NCBI RefSeq assembly: GCF_900104175.1
Contig: NZ_FNIX01000003.1
Location: forward strand, 434,001 to 498,000
From: Lentzea jiangxiensis
Lineage (GTDB): Bacteria; Actinomycetota; Actinomycetes; Mycobacteriales; Pseudonocardiaceae
Direction: 5' to 3'
DNA length: 64,000 nt
Positions 8,208 through 15,452 of this stretch are shown in pieces (position 1 is the first letter of the stretch; each line of letters begins with the position of its first letter). The position numbers were made by a program, and so were the translations under genes. Below the pieces are notes generated by a model. It searched no databases. It was given only the letters and a program-made list of their open reading frames with translations, and was not told the DNA's origin.

Positions 8208-8885
8208 ATGACGCAACCGGCTGAGCCGCACACGACCAAGAGCGACTTCGCGTACGCCCACGTGCGCGAACTGATCCTCTCCGGGGCCCTCGAACCCGGT
8301 TCCGTCCTCAACCAGGCGCTGCTCGCCCAGCAGATCGGCATCAGCACCACTCCCCTGCGCGAGGCCTTGCGCCGGTTGCGGCAGCAGGGACTGGTCGAGC
8401 TCGACGCCCATCGGGACGCGCGCGTCACCGCGCTCACCGCGGAGGAAGCGCGCGACCTGCTGGAGGTGCGCCGCTCGCTGGACCCCATGGCCGCCTCGCT
8501 GGCCGCGGAACGGCGCACGAGGCAGGACATCGCCGAGATGCGCGCCGCCCTGGAGGACCTCGAACCGCTGCCCGGGGACCCGACCACGGCGCACCTCATG
8601 GCGCACCGGCGGTTCCACGCGGCGATCTACCGCGCCTCGCACAACACGATGCTGACCGGCATGCTCGACGGCCTGTGGGACACCAGCGACCGCTACCGCC
8701 GGCACGGCCTGCGGGCCGAGCGGAGCGACGAGGAACGCGCCGCCAAGGCGAACGAGCACGCCCTGCTGTTCCAGGCGGTGCTCGAAGGCGACGGCGAGAC
8801 CGCTGCCGACGTGATGCGAGCGCACATCGAGACCAGTCTCGGCGCGAAGGCGGCGTGGCGCCTGGCCAAGCCGGACCCGCGGTGA
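8208..8885 (+). CDS. GntR-family regulator, FadR/FCD subfamily
   Basis: 225 residues. The N-terminal winged helix (residues about 10-78) has the GntR signature LREALRRLRQQGLVE. The C-terminal all-helical FCD ligand-binding domain (about 85-215) keeps the metal-binding pattern around HRRFHAAIY and the final MRAHIE histidine. These repressors usually sense organic acids or sugar acids. GGGAGG precedes the ATG. The stop overlaps the start of the MFS gene (GTGA), so the regulator and transporter form one operon and probably respond to the transported compound. Confidence 0.9.
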   Translation: MTQPAEPHTTKSDFAYAHVRELILSGALEPGSVLNQALLAQQIGISTTPLREALRRLRQQGLVELDAHRDARVTALTAEEARDLLEVRRSLDPMAASLAAERRTRQDIAEMRAALEDLEPLPGDPTTAHLMAHRRFHAAIYRASHNTMLTGMLDGLWDTSDRYRRHGLRAERSDEERAAKANEHALLFQAVLEGDGETAADVMRAHIETSLGAKAAWRLAKPDPR

Positions 8886-10033
8886 CCGGCGGTCCCGGCC
8901 GCCGCCTGCTCGTTCTGCTGCTGGTCCACTCGGTTCTCGCCCAGGCCATCACGTTCGTCCTGCGTCCGGCCGTCACGTACCGGGCGATCGAGCTGGACGT
9001 CCCCGGCGGCTGGCTGGGCGCGCTGGCCGCGTCGTTCGCGGTGGTGCCCCTCCTGCTGGCGGTGCCCTCCGGGCAGGCGACCGACCGGTTCGGCGAACGG
9101 CGGGTCATGATCGCGGGGGCGCTGCTGATGACCGTCTCCGCCGCGGTGCTGCTCCTGGCCGGGTCGGCACCGGCCGGGCTGGCGGCCGGGATCGTCGTGC
9201 TCGGCACAGGGCACCTGCTCTGCGTCGTGGGCCAACAGGCGGCCGTCGCCAACGCGGCCCCGCCGGACCGGTTCGACACGGCGTTCGGCCACTACACCTT
9301 CGCCGCCTCCCTCGGGCAGGCGCTCGGTCCCGGCCTGATCGTGCTGGCCGGGGGCGGGCAGGCGGTTCCCCACACCGGCGCCCTGTTCGCCGCCTCGACC
9401 GGCATCGGACTGGTGCTCACGCTGAGCGCCCTGTTCCTGCGCCTGCCCGCCGTGGCGGCCGGGGCGCGGGAGCGGGAGGACGGCGGGATGCGGACGCTGG
9501 TCCGGTTGCCGGGGCTGCCGCGGGCTCTGCTCGTGAGCTGCATCGTGATCGCCGCCGTCGACATCACGCTGGTCTACCTGCCCGCACTCGGCACAGACCG
9601 CGGTCTCACGGCGGGTTTCGTCGGCCTGCTGCTGACCCTGCGCGCCGTCGCGTCCATGGTGTCGCGGTTCTTCCTCGGCAAGCTCGTCGCGCTCCTGGGC
9701 CGCCGACGCCTGATGGTGGGCACGGCCGCCCTGTCCGCGGTGTCGATGGCCGCGCTCGCCCTGCCGCTGCCCGCCGCCGCGATGGCCTGCCTGGTGGTCT
9801 TCCTCGGTCTCGGCCTGGGCGTCGGGCAGCCGCTCACCATGGCGTGGCTCGCCCACTCGACGCCACCGGGTCTGCGCGGCCGGGCGATGTCCCTGCGCCT
9901 GACGGGCAACCGCCTCGGCCAGGTCGTCCTGCCGAGCGCGGTCGGCGCCGTCGCCGTCAGCACCGGAGCCGCCGGTGTCCTGTGCGCCACGGCGGCCGCG
10001 CTCGCCGCGGCCGCGGCACTGGCCGGCCGGTGA
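8882..10033 (+). CDS. MFS transporter
   Basis: 383 residues with about 11-12 hydrophobic helices and the MFS loop 2-3 motif (ATDRFGERRVMIAGALL). The GTG at 8882 overlaps the gntR stop as GTGA, indicating translational coupling. It is slightly shorter than the usual 400-450 residues, with a very short N-terminus before helix 1. The substrate is unknown and is probably the ligand, or a relative of the ligand, of the upstream GntR regulator. Confidence 0.85.
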   Translation: MTGGPGRRLLVLLLVHSVLAQAITFVLRPAVTYRAIELDVPGGWLGALAASFAVVPLLLAVPSGQATDRFGERRVMIAGALLMTVSAAVLLLAGSAPAGLAAGIVVLGTGHLLCVVGQQAAVANAAPPDRFDTAFGHYTFAASLGQALGPGLIVLAGGGQAVPHTGALFAASTGIGLVLTLSALFLRLPAVAAGAREREDGGMRTLVRLPGLPRALLVSCIVIAAVDITLVYLPALGTDRGLTAGFVGLLLTLRAVASMVSRFFLGKLVALLGRRRLMVGTAALSAVSMAALALPLPAAAMACLVVFLGLGLGVGQPLTMAWLAHSTPPGLRGRAMSLRLTGNRLGQVVLPSAVGAVAVSTGAAGVLCATAAALAAAAALAGR

Positions 10034-10037
10034 CGGC

Positions 10038-10463
10038 TCAGGCGGTGCGCAACGCCCCGGCGGTGTCCGGCTGGGAGTCCTCCTCGACCGGCCTGCCGCC
10101 CAGCGCTCCGCCGAACGCCGCCACGACCACCCCGGCCCACGACAGGGCGAGCGCCGGCCACGCCGGCTGCCAGCCCTCGACGCCGAGCCGCAGCGACCAG
10201 CTGACGGCGAACAGGACGAGAACGCCCGCGGTGACGAGGCCGTGGCGCAGAACCGCGCGCCGCTCCCCTGCGTCGAGCGGCTCGCCGAAGATCCGCTCCA
10301 GCCAGCCGATCGCGGCGGTGACCACGCCGAGCAGCAGCCCGGCCGCGATCAGGTGCCCGGCGGCGGAGGAGAAGCGCTCCTGACCGGTGAGCAGGTGCAC
10401 CACGTCGACCACGGCCGACGTGACCAGCAGACCGAACGGGATGACGAGGGCGCGACTGGGCAT
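10038..10463 (-). CDS. DUF2231-like membrane protein
   Basis: 141 residues with four predicted transmembrane helices and the pattern AAGHLIAAGLLLGVVTAAIGWLER, resembling the DUF2231 family of small membrane proteins of unknown function. It converges with the MFS gene with only four bases between stops. The ATG at 10463 follows AGGAGG. No partner gene indicates a function. Confidence 0.65.
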   Translation of the reverse strand: MPSRALVIPFGLLVTSAVVDVVHLLTGQERFSSAAGHLIAAGLLLGVVTAAIGWLERIFGEPLDAGERRAVLRHGLVTAGVLVLFAVSWSLRLGVEGWQPAWPALALSWAGVVVAAFGGALGGRPVEEDSQPDTAGALRTA

Positions 10464-10577
10464 GAAGGTTCCTCCTGAGGCCTGACCTGCTGCTACAGGT
10501 ACCCAGCGAGCCGCTGGTCAACCACGCGGTACGACGATGGTGGCCTCCCGCCCTCGCGCCCCGGTCCAGGCGTGCCC

Positions 10578-10603
10578 GACTACCTCCGCCTTTGTCCGGG
10601 TAC
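10578..10603 (+). promoter_or_regulatory. Sigma-B-like promoter of the GAF-ANTAR gene, short leader
   Basis: GACT, a 16-bp spacer and GGGTAC match GNNT-N14-16-GGGTAC/T. The -10 ends ten bases before the chosen ATG (10614), so the transcript would be leaderless or nearly so. That agrees with the lack of a Shine-Dalgarno sequence there. The same geometry occurs at 31168-31193. Confidence 0.45.
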
Positions 10604-10613
10604 CCCTCCCGTC

Positions 10614-11354
10614 ATGGTCGAGATCACCGCAGGTCCACTCGCCGCCGAGGCCACGCCCGCCGACGGCGGCAGGGACCTGGCGACCCACCTGACCGAGATC
10701 GCGCTCGCGCTGCAGGGGCAGCAGGGCGAGCAGGACACCATGGACGCCATCGTGCACACGGCGGTCGGGACCATCCCCGGCGCCGCGCACGCCGGCATCA
10801 TGACCGTGGTCGGGAAGAAGGAGATCCGCACCGTCGCCACCACCGGGGAGCTCCCCTGCGCCGTGGACCAGGCCCAGTTCGACACCGCCCAGGGGCCGTG
10901 CCTGACCGCGCTGTTCGACGAGAAGATCGTTTCCGTGCCCGACGTCGTCCACGACGAGCGGTGGCCCGCGTTCGGACGCAAAGCGGCGGAGTTCGAGGTC
11001 GGGAGCATGCTGTCGTTCCAGCTGTACGTGCAGGGCGAGGACCTGGGCGCGCTCAACCTGTACGCGAGCGAGCCGAACGCCTTCGACGACGAGTCCCGGC
11101 ACGTCGGCAGCCTGTTCGCGGGGCACGCGGCGATCGCGCTCGCCTCCGCCCAGGAGCGCCGGGAGCTCTCGGCGGCGGTGGAGACCCGTGACCTGATCGG
11201 CCAGGCCAAGGGGATCCTGATGGAGCGCCACAAGCTCAGCGCCGACCAGGCGTTCACCGTGCTGGTCCGCGCGAGCCAGCACACCAACGTCAAGCTGCGC
11301 GACATCGCCGAGCAGCTCACGACGACCGGGCAGCTGCCGGGCGCGGAGCGCTGA
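10614..11354 (+). CDS. GAF-ANTAR response regulator (RNA antiterminator)
   Basis: 246 residues. A GAF sensor (residues about 40-170) is followed by a C-terminal ANTAR domain (about 180-238), seen as TRDLIGQAKGILMERHKLSADQAF. ANTAR proteins bind paired RNA hairpins and prevent termination. The ATG at 10614 is preferred; it lacks a ribosome site but sits ten bases after a sigma-B-like -10. A longer frame to 10572 exists but adds residues not resembling the family. It is monocistronic. In actinomycetes such proteins are often stress or light regulated; its RNA targets cannot be told from here. Confidence 0.88.
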   Translation: MVEITAGPLAAEATPADGGRDLATHLTEIALALQGQQGEQDTMDAIVHTAVGTIPGAAHAGIMTVVGKKEIRTVATTGELPCAVDQAQFDTAQGPCLTALFDEKIVSVPDVVHDERWPAFGRKAAEFEVGSMLSFQLYVQGEDLGALNLYASEPNAFDDESRHVGSLFAGHAAIALASAQERRELSAAVETRDLIGQAKGILMERHKLSADQAFTVLVRASQHTNVKLRDIAEQLTTTGQLPGAER

Positions 11355-11372
11355 CCCCCTGCTCGCTGACCC

Positions 11373-12194
11373 CTACTCCTCGGCGCGCTGGGTCACGACC
11401 CCGCGCACGAAGTACCGCTGAGCCACCAGGAACAGCAGGACCATCGGCACGGTGGCGACCACGCTCGCCGCCATCACGAGCTCCCACTGCGCCTCGCCGC
11501 CCTGCCCGAACCTGTCGAGCACCGCCTTGAGCCCGCGCGGCAGCGTGTAGAGCTCGGGCTCGCGCAGGTAGATCAACGGCCTGATCAGGTCCGTCCACGC
11601 GGCCTTGAGCTCGAACACGAGCACCACCACCAGCCCGGGCCGCGCGAGCGGCAGCGCGATCGAGCGGAACTGCCGCCACGGGCCCGCGCCGTCCACCCGC
11701 GCCGCGTCGAACACCTCGGCGGGCAGGCCGAGGAAGAACTGGCGCAGCAGGAACACGTAGAACGCCGAGCCGAAGAGGTTGCCCGCCCACAGCGGCACCT
11801 GCGTGGTCGCGAGGCCCACGGCGTGCCACTCCAGGTACACCGGCACCATCGTGACGGCTCCCGGCAGCATCATCGTGGCGAGCACGAGCCCGAACAGGGC
11901 GTCGCGGCCGCGGAACCGGAAGCGGGCGAACCCGAAGGCCACGACCGCGCTCGACACCGTGGCGGCGACCGCGGCGGCGATCCCGACGGCCGCGCTGTTG
12001 CCCACCCACGCGAGCAGCGGGACGGCGCGCCACACCTCGGCGTAGTTGGCGAAGTCGGCCGGTGACGGCAGCAGGGCGTTGTCGAAGACGCGCGAGCGGT
12101 CCTTCAGCGACGCGCTCACCAGCCACCAGAACGGGTAGGCGAACAGCAGGCCGATCGCGAGCAGGGCCGCCACCACGGGGACGCGGCGGATCAT
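11373..12194 (-). CDS. Sugar ABC transporter permease (MalG/UgpE type)
   Basis: 273 residues with six predicted helices and the binding-protein-dependent permease EAA loop (PAEVFDAARVDGAGPWRQFRSI). It is the last gene of a three-gene minus-strand operon, and its ATG overlaps the stop of the partner permease (ATGA). No ATPase gene is in the operon. Actinomycete sugar importers commonly share a distant multitasking ATPase (MsiK), which is assumed here. Confidence 0.9.
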   Translation of the reverse strand: MIRRVPVVAALLAIGLLFAYPFWWLVSASLKDRSRVFDNALLPSPADFANYAEVWRAVPLLAWVGNSAAVGIAAAVAATVSSAVVAFGFARFRFRGRDALFGLVLATMMLPGAVTMVPVYLEWHAVGLATTQVPLWAGNLFGSAFYVFLLRQFFLGLPAEVFDAARVDGAGPWRQFRSIALPLARPGLVVVLVFELKAAWTDLIRPLIYLREPELYTLPRGLKAVLDRFGQGGEAQWELVMAASVVATVPMVLLFLVAQRYFVRGVVTQRAEE

Positions 12195-13090
12195 GACCTG
12201 TCCTCGTAGTGCACGTAGTCGCGGGACAGCCGCACCTGGACCACCGTGATGACGGCGATGACCAGGAACAGCACCCACGCCAGCGCCGAGGCGTACCCCA
12301 TCCGCAGCGACCCGAACGCCTCCTGGAACAGGTAGATCACGTAGAACAGCGCCGCGTCGCCCTCCGCGGGCGTGGAAGGCCTGGCGCCGAAGAACATCGT
12401 GTACGCCTCCGTGAACACCTGGAGCGAGGCGATGGTGTTCACGACCAACGTGAAGTACACGGTGCCGCTGATGCCGGGCAGCGTGACGTGCCAGAACTGC
12501 CGCCACGCGGAGGCGCCGTCCAGCCGGGCCGCCTCGTAGCGCTCCGCCGGCACCCTGGTCAGCGCGGCCAGGTACAGCACGGCGGTGCTGCCGACGGTCC
12601 ACAGGCTCATCAGCACCAGCCCCGGCTTGATCCACGCCGGGTCGGTCGTCCACTGCGGGCCGCTGAACCCGAACCAGCCCAGGACCGCGTTCACCGCACC
12701 GTTCTGACCGTTGAGCAGCAGCAGGAACAGCGCGGCGAGCGCGACCGGAGGGGTCATCGTGGGCAGGAACAGGACCGTGCGGAACAGGCCGGCCGACCGT
12801 CCGGCGCGGCGCAGCAACGACGCCAGTCCCAGCGCCAGGACGATCTGCGCCGGCACGTGCAGCACGGTGTAGAAGACGGTGTTCCACAGCGCGGTCGCCG
12901 CACGACCGTCGAGGAGGATCTCCCGGTAGTTCTGCAGGCCCGCGAACCGCGGCGGCTTCAGCAGGTCGTAGTGCGTGAACGACAGGTACAGGCTGTAGAG
13001 CATCGGCCCCGCTGTCAGCAGCAGGAAACCGGCCACCCACGGCAGCACGAACAGCCAGCCGGCCCGGGCCTCGCGCGTGCTCACCATCAC
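12191..13090 (-). CDS. Sugar ABC transporter permease (MalF/UgpA type)
   Basis: 299 residues with six helices and an EAA loop (PAERYEAARLDGASAWRQFWHV). Its start overlaps the binding-protein stop, and its stop overlaps the next permease start, so all three subunits are translationally coupled. With 11373-12194 it forms the membrane channel of a carbohydrate importer. Confidence 0.9.
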   Translation of the reverse strand: MMVSTREARAGWLFVLPWVAGFLLLTAGPMLYSLYLSFTHYDLLKPPRFAGLQNYREILLDGRAATALWNTVFYTVLHVPAQIVLALGLASLLRRAGRSAGLFRTVLFLPTMTPPVALAALFLLLLNGQNGAVNAVLGWFGFSGPQWTTDPAWIKPGLVLMSLWTVGSTAVLYLAALTRVPAERYEAARLDGASAWRQFWHVTLPGISGTVYFTLVVNTIASLQVFTEAYTMFFGARPSTPAEGDAALFYVIYLFQEAFGSLRMGYASALAWVLFLVIAVITVVQVRLSRDYVHYEDRS

Positions 13091-14403
13091 CGGCCTCCCA
13101 CGCGGGTGATCGCCCGCTCCGCCTCGCGCTGCGCCTGCCGCATCGCCTCCTGCGGGGACTGCCCGCCGAGCAGCGCCCTGGCGACCGCGGACTCCCAGGA
13201 CCGCACGAGGTCGCTGGCGGCGGGACTGGGCGGCAGCGCGAAGGACCTGTCCTGCACGGACCGCAACACGCGCACGCCCTGCTCGAGCACCGGGATGCCG
13301 CGCGGGTCGTACACCTCGCCGAAGATCTTCTCGTCGGCGACGCGGTTGGCGGTGAACGTTCCGCTGTAAGGCTTTCCCTTCTTCGCGAGGGCGTCACGGC
13401 GTGCCTTCGCGGCGGTGACCCAGGTGTCCGCCGCGGTCATCGTCGCGATGAACTCGCACGCCAGTTCGGGGTGGCGGGCTCCCTGCGGAATGGCCCACGC
13501 CTGACCACCCGCCTCGGTGAGGACGGCGCCCTGCCGGTCGGTGAAGGGGACGACGGTGACGTCGACCTGGGGCGAGTTCGCGGCCAGGGTGTTGACGTAC
13601 CAGGAGTCGATGGCCATCGCGGCGACCTGTCCGGTGACGAGCTCGTTGTTCGCGCCGAAGGAGTCGAAGGTGTCCCGGAACGCCCGGAACGCCGCCCAGC
13701 CGCCCTGCGCCCGGACCAGGTCAGCGGTGTAGCGGACGGCCTCGACGACGCGCGGGTCGTCGAGGTGCGGTCCGTCCGAGACGAGGTCGGCGCCGTTCGC
13801 CTTGCTCCACAACGCCAGGAACTCCGGCATGCGCGGGTCGAAGCCGATCCGTTCGATGCGGCCGTCCTGGACCCGTGCGAGCTTCTCCGCCATCCGGGCG
13901 AGCGCCGTCCAGTCCGATGTGGACACCGAGGCCGGGTCGATCCCCGCCTGGCGCAGCACCGGGTTGTTCAGCACGAGCACGCGGACGGTGAAGAAGTCGG
14001 GAACGCCGTAGACCACGTTCCCGTAGGTGACCTGCCGGACCGCCGCGGCGCGGTACCGCGCCAGGTCGACACCCTGCCGCCGCAGGCACGGTCCCAGGTC
14101 CTGCACCGCTCCCCTGGCCGCGTAGCCGCCGAGCTTGCGCCGGTCGGCGTAGACCAGGTCCGGTGGGTCACCCGCCGCCACCGCCGAGAGGAACTGCTGT
14201 TCGTCGAACGCTCCCTCGTTGATCCGGAGGTCGACCTCCGGACGCCGCTGCCGGAACACGTCCACGCGTGCGGTGGCGTGCTCGTCCGGCAACCCGAAGC
14301 CCGTCGTCACCAGGGTGTCGGGACGGTCCGCGGCGCTCGGGCCGAGACCTCCGCACCCCGCCACGAGCAGGGCCAGCAGCCCGGCGACCGGCCACCGGGT
14401 CAT
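13087..14403 (-). CDS. Extracellular sugar-binding lipoprotein of ABC importer
   Basis: 438 residues. A lipoprotein signal with cleavage before Cys17 (LLVAGC) is followed by a type-1 solute-binding fold (VFRQRRPEVDLRI, DLVYADRRKLGGYA, DTFDSFGANNELVTGQVAAM). It captures an oligosaccharide or sugar alcohol outside the cell for the coupled permeases. The specificity is not visible and no glycosidase is in this operon. An arabino-oligosaccharide role for the locus at 37-47 kb is possible but not indicated by linkage. The region upstream to 14582 shows no gene; it is taken as the promoter region. Confidence 0.88.
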   Translation of the reverse strand: MTRWPVAGLLALLVAGCGGLGPSAADRPDTLVTTGFGLPDEHATARVDVFRQRRPEVDLRINEGAFDEQQFLSAVAAGDPPDLVYADRRKLGGYAARGAVQDLGPCLRRQGVDLARYRAAAVRQVTYGNVVYGVPDFFTVRVLVLNNPVLRQAGIDPASVSTSDWTALARMAEKLARVQDGRIERIGFDPRMPEFLALWSKANGADLVSDGPHLDDPRVVEAVRYTADLVRAQGGWAAFRAFRDTFDSFGANNELVTGQVAAMAIDSWYVNTLAANSPQVDVTVVPFTDRQGAVLTEAGGQAWAIPQGARHPELACEFIATMTAADTWVTAAKARRDALAKKGKPYSGTFTANRVADEKIFGEVYDPRGIPVLEQGVRVLRSVQDRSFALPPSPAASDLVRSWESAVARALLGGQSPQEAMRQAQREAERAITRVGGR

Positions 14404-14582
14404 GCCAGGACGGGACGGGTGGTCGGAGCGCAGGGGTGCCGCATCGTCATGGTCGCCGCCTTCGTTCGCCGCCGGGAACGGACGCCGACCTCCCGGCGCC
14501 GGTCGCGGCTACCCGCCGCTCCTCCCGCCAAACCGTTGGGGTTGAACGACTTCCGGGCTTCACCTGAACGGCGGCGTGGTCC

Positions 14583-14840
14583 TCACACCTGATCGGACGA
14601 GGGCAGGCCGAGACGGAAGCAGGCTCCCTCACCCAGCGCCCTGTCGAGCACGACGAGCCCGGCGTTGGCGCCGTCCGCGCGACGGCGCGAGCGGTCGGCG
14701 CGGTGGAAGCCCGCCACGCCTGCTCTGCCGCGAGGCCGGGGAGTGGGACCGCGGTGGGCGACCTCGAGCACCGCGCGGCCTTCAGCCGCTACGGCGCGAG
14801 CACGGTGGTGACGTCGATCCGCGTCCCACCGCACCGGATT
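14583..14840 (-). pseudogene. Remnant of a sensor histidine kinase ATPase domain
   Basis: On the minus strand the last 70 or so codons before the TGA at 14583 read as a decayed HATPase domain: GRAVLEVAHRGP, then GFHRADRSRRRADG, then a deletion over the G2 region, then LGEGACFRLGLP. Upstream, in another frame, GTRIDVTTVLAP fits the strand before it, so at least one frameshift is present. No HisKA region or start survives. The bases from 14841 to 15031 hold no other gene that I can support. Confidence 0.6.
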
Positions 14841-15031
14841 CCCCGCGCCGCAAGGCATGTGCTCCCGACCCGCCCCGACTGCCTCCCGTCGCCCGCTCGG
14901 GTGATCTTCACGAGGAAGGCGGCGGCACGGCGGCAACGACCGAATCGGCATGCGATCACGTTGTGCGCCAACGAAAAGCAGACGTTTGCCCTCCGGCGGT
15001 GTCGAAAAGCCCAAGGCTGGGAACCCCTTCG

Positions 15032-15054
15032 ACCACCACCACCACCACCACCAC
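15032..15054 (+). repeat. (ACC)n microsatellite in the leader of the DUF2188 gene
   Basis: An uninterrupted run of the trinucleotide ACC, seven full copies and a partial one, ending six bases before the AAGGAGG ribosome site of 15071-15298. It could change length by slippage and alter leader spacing. No function is known. Confidence 0.7.
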
Positions 15055-15070
15055 GACGAAGGAGGCCGTG

Positions 15071-15298
15071 ATGAAGGGCGACGTCGAGACGTACCAGGAG
15101 AACGGAACCTGGAAGAACAAGGTCGAGGGCAACACGCAGGCCTCCAGCACGCACGACACGAAGGCCGAGGCGACCGCCAAGGGCCGGGAGATGGCCGTCG
15201 AGCGCGGTGCCGAGCACATCATCCGCAAGCAGGACGGCACGATCGGCGAACGGAACACCTACCCGCGCGAGCGGGACCCGAAGAACATCCCCGGCTGA
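15071..15298 (+). CDS. DUF2188-family small protein
   Basis: 75 residues matching the DUF2188 pattern: a short beta segment with W (NGTWKNKVEG), then KAEATAKGREMAVERGAEHIIRKQDG and a closing acidic/basic tail with ERNTYPRERDP. It is hydrophilic and cytoplasmic, and its biochemical role is unknown. A strong AAGGAGG lies just upstream of ATG 15071. A 14-bp hairpin follows within 30 bases, so it is a single-gene transcript. Members of this family are often stress associated, which would suit the surrounding regulators, but nothing in the gene proves it. Confidence 0.75.
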   Translation: MKGDVETYQENGTWKNKVEGNTQASSTHDTKAEATAKGREMAVERGAEHIIRKQDGTIGERNTYPRERDPKNIPG

Positions 15299-15324
15299 TC
15301 GGGTTCGCCGGCACGCGGAACTCG

Positions 15325-15358
15325 CCGGGACCGCGCTCACGTCGGAGCGCGGTCCCGG
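15325..15358 (+). terminator. Hairpin terminator after the DUF2188 gene
   Basis: A perfect 14-bp inverted repeat (CCGGGACCGCGCTC / GAGCGCGGTCCCGG) with a six-base loop, 26 bp past the stop and 95 bp before the poly-HAMP kinase. It insulates the kinase gene. Confidence 0.75.
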
Positions 15359-15452
15359 TTCGAGTAAGGTCGTTCGAGTTCGCTGAGGTGAGCTTGAGCA
15401 AACAGGCGTCCACCTCCACGTGGTTCCCGCCGTGCAGTGGAGGACGCTGGAA

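Noticed and set aside
11373..13397. One long minus-strand frame suggesting a permease fusion
   Set aside because: The upstream part is an out-of-frame shadow of the partner permease and binding-protein genes; the real start is ATG 12194 with an ATGA overlap.
15029..15060. The CAC run read as a His-tag-like peptide in a longer DUF2188 frame
   Set aside because: It lies upstream of the clear ribosome site and ATG 15071, so it is leader sequence, not coding.
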